DNA of 5,692 nucleotides from Cenarchaeum sp. (lineage in GTDB: Archaea > Thermoproteota > Nitrososphaeria > Nitrososphaerales > Nitrosopumilaceae): positions 1 to 5,692 of the forward strand of contig RKSK01000016.1 of the NCBI GenBank assembly GCA_007570915.1, read 5' to 3'. Below, in pieces: positions 5,123-5,692 of the stretch (position 1 is the first letter of the stretch; each line of letters begins with the position of its first letter). A model generated the notes under the pieces. It had not been told where the DNA came from. It saw only the letters and a list, made by a program, of their open reading frames with translations, and made no database searches. The position numbers and the translations under genes are program-made.

Positions 5123-5692
5123 TCACTCCCTGAGCTTTGAGCGGCCGCCCTTTGCGGTCCTAAAGACGTTCATGCCCAGGTGGTAGTTCTCGTAGAGGTG
5201 GTCCAGCTTGCGCACGCCCTCCTCGGCGGCCTCGAGCGCGGCCCTGGGCGCCGCCGGGTCGGCCCTGAGGCGCTCGAGCTCGGCGGCCTTTTGGGCGCGA
5301 AACTCTCCGATCCCGCGCTCATAGTTGCTCGTGCCCCCGTACTCGGGGCTGAGCACGCGCGTGGGAGCGTAGGGGGGCGTGCTGTCCCTGTAGGACTCTG
5401 CCTTGCGCGATATCTCCTCGATCTCCTCGGGCGTGTAGGTGCGCGGCTCGGGCTCGCCGTCCTCCGGCCCTGCCGCGGCGCCCTCCCCGGCCTTGCCCTC
5501 GGCCTTTGCGGGGGCGCCCTCCTCGGCCTTTGCGGGAACCCCCGCCCCGTCGCCAGGGGCTGCCTTGGGCGGGTTTTTGCAGGCTGCCCCTCCGGCCTTG
5601 TCCTCGGCAGGCTTGGCCTTGTCCTCGGCAGGCTTGGCCTTGTCCTCGGCAGGCTTGGCCTTGTCCTCGGCAGGCTTGGCCTTGTCCTCGGC
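5123..5692 (-). CDS. Unrecognised repeat-containing protein, N-terminus beyond window edge
   Basis: An open frame of 189 codons runs from the right edge to a TGA at 5125-5123, and the true start lies outside the window. The visible order is: residues 1-33, the heptad AEDKAKP four times plus AEDKA; 34-84, an Ala/Gly/Pro/Lys/Glu-rich linker with two imperfect copies of an AKAEEGAP-like unit and one Cys (GGAACKNPPK); 85-112, TYTPEEIEEISRKAESYRDS, probably helical; 113-189, a charged, mostly helical region with SPEYGGTSNYERG, FRAQKAAELERLRADP and LDHLYENYHLGMNVFR, ending GGRSKLRE. No membrane segment or enzyme motif is seen. A shorter reading starting at a GTG at 5356 would keep only the last 77 residues, but the frame is open and compositionally protein-like throughout, so I treat it as internal. 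The low-complexity part resembles histone-H1-like or linker sequences only in composition. Function unknown; that it is a real gene is well supported by the frame, the codon usage and the stop close to the next promoter. Confidence 0.75.
   Translation of the reverse strand, partial: AEDKAKPAEDKAKPAEDKAKPAEDKAKPAEDKAGGAACKNPPKAAPGDGAGVPAKAEEGAPAKAEGKAGEGAAAGPEDGEPEPRTYTPEEIEEISRKAESYRDSTPPYAPTRVLSPEYGGTSNYERGIGEFRAQKAAELERLRADPAAPRAALEAAEEGVRKLDHLYENYHLGMNVFRTAKGGRSKLRE
5594..5692. repeat. Perfect 21-bp tandem repeat, 4.7 copies, running off the window
   Basis: Units start at 5594, 5615, 5636, 5657 and 5678 (the last cut after 15 bases). All copies are identical at the nucleotide level. On the minus strand each unit encodes AEDKAKP in frame with the gene at 5123-5692, so copy-number changes would preserve the reading frame. 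The identity at synonymous positions points to recent expansion or ongoing homogenisation. The full copy number cannot be seen. Confidence 0.95.

Noticed and set aside
5123..5356. A separate 77-residue gene starting at GTG 5356
   Set aside because: The same frame stays open to the window edge with protein-like composition and an in-frame tandem repeat, so the GTG is better read as an internal Val.
5594..5692. CRISPR array
   Set aside because: The repeat is 21 bp head-to-tail with no spacers and is in frame within a coding region.
1..5692. A novel defence, mobile or biosynthetic system
   Set aside because: Apart from the unrecognised partial protein at the right edge, every gene is a core-metabolism family in a conserved-looking arrangement, with no integrase, transposase, terminal repeats or visible change in composition.

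Overview
The window is an ordinary chromosomal stretch of an ammonia-oxidising archaeon (Thaumarchaeota/Nitrososphaeria). Three things point there: the gene content, the archaeal signals (A/T-only TATA-like boxes about 30 bases upstream of start codons with almost no leader), and frequent ATA (Ile) and AGG (Arg) codons despite very high G+C (by eye well above 60%). From memory, Nitrosopumilus maritimus also has its acetyl-CoA/propionyl-CoA carboxylase genes in the order carboxyltransferase, biotin carboxylase, biotin carrier, close to its complex I cluster. The high G+C would suit a Cenarchaeum-like or other high-GC lineage rather than Nitrosopumilus, but the species cannot be named from this sequence.

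Layout, left to right. Positions 1-820 (minus strand) hold the start of a respiratory complex I operon: nuoA (446-820) followed by nuoB (438 down to 1, cut by the window edge). Positions 821-1040 are a GC-rich divergent promoter region with a TATA-like box for each direction. Positions 1041-1514 (plus strand) encode a PrxQ/BCP-type peroxiredoxin. It converges with a three-gene minus-strand operon read from 5063 to 1511: pccB-type carboxyltransferase, accC biotin carboxylase and accB biotin carrier. Adjacent genes in that operon either overlap or lie only a few bases apart. A single CTAG at 1511-1514 supplies the stop codons of both the peroxiredoxin and accB. Positions 5123-5692 (minus strand) hold the C-terminal 189 codons of an unrecognised protein with a perfect 21-bp tandem repeat that runs off the window.

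How they work together: the three carboxylase subunits form the biotin-dependent acetyl-CoA/propionyl-CoA carboxylase that fixes bicarbonate in the 3-hydroxypropionate/4-hydroxybutyrate cycle. NuoA and NuoB belong to the membrane complex I that exchanges electrons with the quinone pool. The peroxiredoxin between them is a cytosolic peroxide scavenger. I found no mobile element, CRISPR array, tRNA or rRNA, and no convincing undescribed system. The points most worth a second look are the repeat protein at the right edge, non-consensus residues in the peroxiredoxin active-site motif and in NuoA, the shared CTAG stop, and GC-only dyads between TATA box and start codon in two of the three promoters.
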